Assembly: GCA_910586535.1 (NCBI GenBank)
Contig: CAJUHS010000024.1
Coordinates: 1-25,920 of the forward strand
Direction of reading: 5' to 3'
Length of the DNA stretch: 25,920 bases
Origin: an uncultured Oscillospiraceae bacterium
GTDB taxonomy: Bacteria; Bacillota; Clostridia; Oscillospirales; Ruminococcaceae
Part shown: piece after piece, positions 22,160 through 25,920 of the stretch
Layout: every line of letters starts with the position of its first letter
Position numbering within the stretch: position 1 is the stretch's first letter
Program-made: the position numbers and the translations under genes
The notes under the pieces: generated by a model
What the model was told of the DNA's origin: nothing
Database searches by the model: none
The model's input: the letters and a program-made list of their open reading frames with translations, nothing else

Positions 22160-22202
22160 ATCTGGGTATGCAATTCCGCTTTCCGGGATTACATACCCAG
22201 AT
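22160..22202 (-). terminator. Terminator overlapping the end of the flavodoxin-fold gene
   Basis: ATCTGGGTATG (22160-22170) pairs perfectly with CATACCCAGAT (22192-22202), and inner bases continue the stem around a small loop. On the minus strand the sequence after it is GTATTTTTA. The stop codon (22189-22191) lies inside the hairpin, so the last three codons form part of the stem. Confidence 0.75.
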
Positions 22203-22860
22203 ATTTTACATATTCACTTACTGACATTAATGGCATATCAAGCCCCCTTTTTGTTTCTTCAGATACGTTAAGTCCCTGTGCTGTTTCAAAACCCGCCTGT
22301 CTTACAGCTTCAAGGTATTTACCTACCACTTGGACAACAGAGGGATCGAGGCTTTTAAGAAGTTTGCCGCAGTTCCTGTAAATTTCAAGACTCGGCTCGC
22401 AGCAGGCAAAAACCGCTTTCATTATTTCAAAATTTTTCTCTCCGGGAAAACCGCAGTTTGAGATCACAATAAATTTCTGAGTTTTCGGTTTTGTATCTTT
22501 GAGATCATAGCTGTCGCTTTTCTCGGTAATTTTTGGACTTTTCAGCGGAGCAAGCCTATCCACAAAATTTTTCATAAGTGCAGTCATATTCCATGTGTAG
22601 ACTGGTGTTGCAAAAATGACAATGTCGGAAGTACAATATAAATTCAGAAGTTCCGCCATATCATCGTTATGAACGCATTTGCCCGGCGTTTTGAACCAGC
22701 AGGCAAAACAGCCGCCGCACTGAGCAATATTTTTTTCGGAAAGAAAAATATTATGGGTATCCGCTCCGGCATTTTGCGCTCCGAGAAGAAAAGCCGAAGC
22801 GATCTTGTTTGTCGCACTGTCCGTTCCGGACGGACTTCCGTTAAAAACTGTAATCTTCAT
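22189..22860 (-). CDS. Flavodoxin-fold NAD(P)H-dependent oxidoreductase, 223 aa
   Basis: An FMN-binding flavodoxin-like fold of the NADPH-dependent FMN reductase / iron-sulfur flavoprotein group. The N-terminus has the phosphate-binding loop FNGSPSGTDSATNKIA, then QCGGCFACWFKTPGKC, a Cys-rich segment as found in this family, DIVIFATPVYTWNMTALMKNF (flavin contact region) and KFIVISNCGFPGEKNF. The four Cys could bind an Fe-S cluster or act in redox chemistry; that is inference. ATG 22860 is chosen over an upstream in-frame start at 22914, which overlaps the -10. It is intact and monocistronic, though surrounded by insertion-sequence remnants. The electron acceptor is unknown. Confidence 0.88.
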   Translation of the reverse strand: MKITVFNGSPSGTDSATNKIASAFLLGAQNAGADTHNIFLSEKNIAQCGGCFACWFKTPGKCVHNDDMAELLNLYCTSDIVIFATPVYTWNMTALMKNFVDRLAPLKSPKITEKSDSYDLKDTKPKTQKFIVISNCGFPGEKNFEIMKAVFACCEPSLEIYRNCGKLLKSLDPSVVQVVGKYLEAVRQAGFETAQGLNVSEETKRGLDMPLMSVSEYVKYLGM

Positions 22861-22900
22861 TCTAAACACTTCTTTCAATATATTTCGGATGTCTGATATG

Positions 22901-22945
22901 ATTATATACTGCAAGATAGGTGTTTGTCAATCTACGCTTCGTAGA
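22901..22945 (-). promoter_or_regulatory. Promoter and adjacent palindrome of the flavodoxin-fold gene
   Basis: On the minus strand TTGACA (22925-22930) and TATAAT (22901-22906) with 18-bp spacing. Immediately upstream of the -35, TCTACG and CGTAGA (22931-22945) form an inverted repeat around CTT. A regulator bound there would contact RNA polymerase at the -35. Confidence 0.65.
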
Positions 22946-23066
22946 ATTCGATTATAAACCTTATGGTTATTAATAAACAATTTGTGGTAATTCATTAAAG
23001 TTATTGCAAATTCTATATTAAGTAGTTTCATGTAAATTGCACTGCAATATTTGGGTACAAATAATA

Positions 23067-23632
23067 ATGCTTGTTTACATAAAAATTGCAGTACATACTC
23101 TGTCAATAATTAGATTATGATTATCATCTGTATAAATCAATTTTAAAAGCCGTCTGACTTTCGGAACGTCATGACAATTTTCGGCTGAAACTGTAAACAT
23201 CAAGGCATATTTTTCAGAATAAAACGTCTTACACTCTGTTCTCCGCATAACTTCCTTACACTAAATGCCTCAGGATGAGCTTTTGCATTTGTACTGTCAA
23301 TGCAGATAATTTAGGTTCTTATATCGATGATATTTTCGACCTGCATGGCTTAAAAAATAAGGTCTATTATACCGTTTTAATACCAACGATTAAATCTGAC
23401 ATATTATTATATTGTGTGCCAATTTCCGTACTCTTTCGGCAATTCCCTCCATCTGCATCCTTTTTCTATGATGTACAGTAATGCGCACAGAAAGTCATAA
23501 TTTGATATTGTTGGGTTCTTGCGTGCCTTTGGCATTAAATGCTCTATTTTTACGTAGATTTCTTTTGTCAATTTCATACTTTTATTTTATATTCTCTTTT
23601 TTGCTTTTTCAAGCGTTTATGTGAACACGCTC
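23067..23632 (-). mobile_element. Internally deleted IS5-family insertion sequence
   Basis: The right end, read inward on the minus strand, is GAGCGTGTTCACATAAA (23616-23632). The left end (23067-23083, ATGCTTGTTTACATAAA) is a degraded inverse copy. Between them lies a broken transposase. The span is about 566 bp, shorter than the roughly 800-900 bp of complete members, so internal sequence has been lost. Confidence 0.75.
23075..23577 (-). pseudogene. Broken IS5-family transposase
   Basis: From ATG 23577 on the minus strand: MKLTKEIYVKIEHLMPKARK, then LLYIIEKGCRWRELPKEYG and NWHTIYN, the usual N-terminal domain of small IS5-type transposases. It then passes through several stops, with recognisable pieces NGIIDLIF, AMQVENIIDI, CIDSTNAKAHPEAFSVRK (the first catalytic Asp and its context) and GEQSV. 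The plus-strand frame at 23275-23481 is a shadow of this. After GEQSV the reading frame changes and the DDE core is incomplete, so no activity is expected. Confidence 0.85.
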
Positions 23633-23644
23633 TAAACAAAAATT

Positions 23645-23684
23645 TATAATCATAAATAAAATCTTTTCTAAATATAATCATAAA
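23645..23684. repeat. 12-bp direct repeat upstream of the GH27 promoter
   Basis: TATAATCATAAA occurs at 23645-23656 and again at 23673-23684, 28 bp apart start to start, ending 30 bp before the -35. It is a candidate activator site for the alpha-galactosidase operon. Because the region is AT-rich, chance similarity cannot be excluded. Confidence 0.4.
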
Positions 23685-23714
23685 CAATTTATTGCAGAAA
23701 AGAAAACAAGGGGG

Positions 23715-23743
23715 TTGATTTTTGTATAAATTCATGCTATAAT
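23715..23743 (+). promoter_or_regulatory. Promoter of the GH27 operon
   Basis: TTGATT (23715-23720) and TATAAT (23738-23743) with 17-bp spacing and an extended -10 TG. It lies 47 bp upstream of the ATG. Confidence 0.8.
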
Positions 23744-23790
23744 AAGTAAAAACAGTACATAAAAAAGTGCTTTAATGAAAGGAAAACGTT

Positions 23791-24942
23791 ATGAAAACAC
23801 CGCCTTGCCCAACACCGCCTATGGGTTGGAATTCTTGGAATACTTTCAGCTGGAATATAAACGCCGAGCTTATCAGATCCACCGCTGATTTTATGGTATC
23901 AACAGGACTTAAGGATGCAGGTTATGAATATATCGTAATCGACGACTGCTGGAGCGAGAAACAGCGTGTAAACGGCAGACTTGTACCCGATAAAGACAAG
24001 TTTCCCGATGGTATCAAGTCTGTTGCTGATTACGTTCATTCGCTTGGGCTGAAATTCGGTATATACTCCTGCGCGGGAACCCACACTTGTGCAGGCTATC
24101 CGGGAAGTTTCGAGCATGAATTTGCTGACGCCGAAACCTTTGCGGAGTGGGGTGTTGACTATCTTAAATATGATTACTGCTATAAACCGGAGGCGGCTGA
24201 CGGCGCAAATCTCTACAAGCGTATGAGCATGGCTCTCCGTAGCTGCGGCAGAGATATTGTATTTTCCGCGTGCAACTGGGGCAAGGACGATGTTTACAGT
24301 TGGATAAGAGAAAGCGGTGCGCAGCTTTTCCGTTCAACAGGCGATATTCAGGATAATTGGGAATCTGTAAAACGTCTTGCTCTTTCGCAGATTGGAAAGC
24401 AGGCTTACAGCGGAGTTTACTGTCATAATGATATGGATATGCTTGTTGTGGGTATGCACGGAAATTCTGACAACGATTGGATCGCCGATGTAGTGGGCGG
24501 CTGTACCGATACGGAATACAAAACGCATTTTGCGCTTTGGGCAATTATGAATTCCGCTCTTATGATAGGCTGCGATATCAGAAAAATGACCGATGAAACA
24601 AAGGAAATTCTCACAAACAAAGACGTTATCGCTATAAATCAGGATATAGAGTGCCGTGCGCCCTACTGTATCAGACAATGGAACAATCCCGAAAAGGTAT
24701 TTGCGCTTATAAAGCCTTTGAGCGGCGGAGATTATGCTGTCGGCTTCTTCAATTTAGGCGATAAGAAAAGCGAAATGTCGCTTCAGTTCTACGATATAGG
24801 TCTGCCTACAGTAAGCGGCAGAGGTCTTGAGTTTTATGACTGCTATAAGCACGAAACGATAGGTACATTTACAGAGCGCTATGCGGCTGAGGTTGAAAGT
24901 CACGATTGCCTTATGTTCAGAGCAAAGGTTGTAAAGATCTGA
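23791..24942 (+). CDS. GH27 alpha-galactosidase, 383 aa
   Basis: Hydrolyses terminal alpha-galactosides with retention of configuration. Family hallmarks appear in order: PPMGWNSWNTF (11-19), YIVIDDCW (47-54), LGLKFGIYSCAG, VDYLKYDYCY with nucleophile Asp128, VFSACNWG, RSTGDIQDNW with acid/base Asp185, and HNDMDMLVVGM, where most relatives have NDPDML. A C-terminal beta-sandwich (about 290-383) completes the usual two-domain form. There is no signal peptide, so it acts in the cytoplasm on imported oligosaccharides such as raffinose-type sugars or galactomannan fragments. AAAGGA precedes the ATG. No transporter or regulator is adjacent. The stop overlaps the next gene by one base (TGATG). Confidence 0.93.
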   Translation: MKTPPCPTPPMGWNSWNTFSWNINAELIRSTADFMVSTGLKDAGYEYIVIDDCWSEKQRVNGRLVPDKDKFPDGIKSVADYVHSLGLKFGIYSCAGTHTCAGYPGSFEHEFADAETFAEWGVDYLKYDYCYKPEAADGANLYKRMSMALRSCGRDIVFSACNWGKDDVYSWIRESGAQLFRSTGDIQDNWESVKRLALSQIGKQAYSGVYCHNDMDMLVVGMHGNSDNDWIADVVGGCTDTEYKTHFALWAIMNSALMIGCDIRKMTDETKEILTNKDVIAINQDIECRAPYCIRQWNNPEKVFALIKPLSGGDYAVGFFNLGDKKSEMSLQFYDIGLPTVSGRGLEFYDCYKHETIGTFTERYAAEVESHDCLMFRAKVVKI

Positions 24943-25145
24943 TGGCTGATTATGAAAATTGTATGGAGTGCGGAGCAGACCTACATGACGATGATATTGC
25001 GATTTTCCGCAAGCTTATAGACAGAAGCGCGGATGAGTTTTTTTGCATAGATTGTCTTGGCGACCACCTCGGATGCACGCGCGCTGAAATTGAAAGACTG
25101 ATAAAATATTACAGAGACAGCGGGCAGTGTACACTGTTCAGATAA
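24942..25145 (+). CDS. Small zinc-ribbon-like protein coupled to the GH27 gene, 67 aa
   Basis: Its ATG shares the A of the alpha-galactosidase TGA, so translation is probably coupled; starts further upstream lie within the GH27 gene. Two Cys pairs (CMEC near residue 7 and CIDC near 35), separated by about 25 residues, suggest a zinc ribbon. The middle part (DDDIAIFRKLIDRSADEFF) and the C-terminal helix with KYYRDSGQCTLF resemble a small conserved protein of Clostridia that I can recall only as hypothetical. No function is proposed. The pairing with a glycosidase may be local. Confidence 0.7.
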   Translation: MADYENCMECGADLHDDDIAIFRKLIDRSADEFFCIDCLGDHLGCTRAEIERLIKYYRDSGQCTLFR

Positions 25146-25343
25146 AGTTCACACGGCAATTAACGTCCTCCGCCGGCTAAAATAAAGCAAATAATATATT
25201 ACATATCCATTGTTACACCTGCAAGATAGAATGTTCCTCACAGAAAAAATAATGAATATTTTTATGCTGTGTATACGTTCAATTTATTTCTAAAAATACA
25301 AAATAAACCAAACGCTTATAAACTGGTATCTCCACTGCAAAAC

Positions 25344-25372
25344 AGGACTGTTCCTTAAAACGGAATAGTCCT
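25344..25372. terminator. Terminator between the GH27 operon and the hsdM remnant
   Basis: AGGACTGTTCC (25344-25354) pairs with GGAATAGTCCT (25362-25372), with one G-T pair and a 7-nt loop, followed by T-rich sequence on both strands. It can serve both convergent transcripts. The 200 bases before it (25146-25343) show no gene. Confidence 0.75.
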
Positions 25373-25378
25373 TTGTAT

Positions 25379-25920
25379 TTATATCCTGCATAAACAAGGA
25401 ACGATAAATGTTATAATATCGGTTATCTGCGCTAAAATACTGTCAATATCAGCATTAAGACTTGCGCGTTTTTCCTGATATTGCTGAATAATCTCTTTGG
25501 GCGGGAGAATTTTTCCTTCCTCATGAGGGGAAACCGCAAAGGTCGATATTATAGTTTCTATCTGCAATTTTTTGGATCGTATACTTTTTAGCCTTATCAA
25601 AGTTGTCAACCGATATTTCTGTACGGTTTTCCCATCATTCCATAACAGTGGCTTGGTTTTTGAGAAATTCTTGTAACCCTCCGGCATATTAAGGCGATAA
25701 AACCATGTTTCCCTTGTGGGAAAAGTTCTGTCAAAGAAAAGAATATTGGTTGTAATGGAAGTATAAGTAGCAAAGACGCTATGGGGCATACGAACAACAG
25801 TATGTAAATTAAACTCGCTCGTTAGATTCTTTTTATAGCATTCCATAAAAAAATCCTTACAAGCCAACCGCAGAAAACCAACCCAAACCATCAGAGTGAG
25901 AAACCAAAGAAAAAGCAAGT
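25379..25920 (-). pseudogene. hsdM: C-terminal fragment of a type I restriction methylase (HsdM), frameshifted
   Basis: On the minus strand FNLHTVVRMPHSVFA, YTSITTNILFFDRTFPTRE and TWFYRLNMPEGYKNFSKTKP match the C-terminal half of HsdM-type N6-adenine methylases, the modification subunit of type I restriction systems. The frame then shifts near 25607: the segment DNFDKAKKYTIQKIADRNYN, then IDLCGF, is in another frame until about 25530. The first frame resumes at a CCCC run with PHEEGKILPPKEIIQQYQEK. The residues upstream of FNLHT (25850-25918) look degraded too. Either the gene is inactivated or two sequencing errors are present. The N-terminal half, with the SAM and NPPF motifs, is beyond the window edge. 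No hsdS or hsdR is seen to its left. Confidence 0.8.

Noticed and set aside
23275..23481. 68-codon plus-strand frame
   Set aside because: It is antisense to the IS5-type transposase pseudogene.

Overview
The window looks like a low-to-moderate GC member of the Clostridia, most likely a Ruminococcus-like (Oscillospiraceae) gut bacterium. The reasons are the sporulation-type genes spmA, spmB and spoIVB, an AbrB-type regulator with a C-terminal zinc ribbon, a YesMN-type two-component system, extended -10 (TGnTATAAT) promoters at most genes, and a GH27 alpha-galactosidase. This assignment is inferred from gene content, not from a database match.

Layout. Positions 1-3834 are the right end of an integrated prophage-like element: the C-terminal part of a coiled-coil tail/tape-measure-like protein, two small unknown genes, an excisionase-like HTH protein and a tyrosine integrase. 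The element ends against the 3' end of a tRNA-Lys(UUU) gene, which is very probably the attachment site. Positions 3836-20440 are chromosomal backbone: tRNA-Lys, spmAB (minus), an AbrB-like regulator and an HD-GYP phosphodiesterase (plus), a sensor kinase / small membrane protein / AraC-type response regulator operon (minus), a divergent methionyl-tRNA synthetase with an unknown gene upstream (minus), a two-domain PPK2 polyphosphate:AMP phosphotransferase (plus), a LacI-type repressor and a small membrane protein (minus), spoIVB (plus) and a DUF4349-type lipoprotein (plus). A four-gene tRNA operon (Val, Asp, Gly, Cys) follows behind a consensus promoter.

From about 20940 to 23640 the window is an insertion-sequence graveyard: a broken IS630-family transposase, the last codons and right end of an IS3-family element, and an internally deleted IS5-family remnant. 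One intact flavodoxin-fold oxidoreductase lies among them. The right end carries a GH27 alpha-galactosidase translationally coupled to a small zinc-ribbon protein, and a frameshifted hsdM-type methylase fragment that runs off the edge.

No CRISPR array, toxin-antitoxin pair or clear defence island was seen apart from the hsdM remnant. The points most worth checking are the integrase promoter enclosed in a 13-bp inverted repeat, the TTGTTAAC-type repeats shared by the AbrB-like and HD-GYP regions, the divergent methionyl-tRNA synthetase, the unknown membrane protein inside the two-component operon, and the GH27/zinc-ribbon pair.
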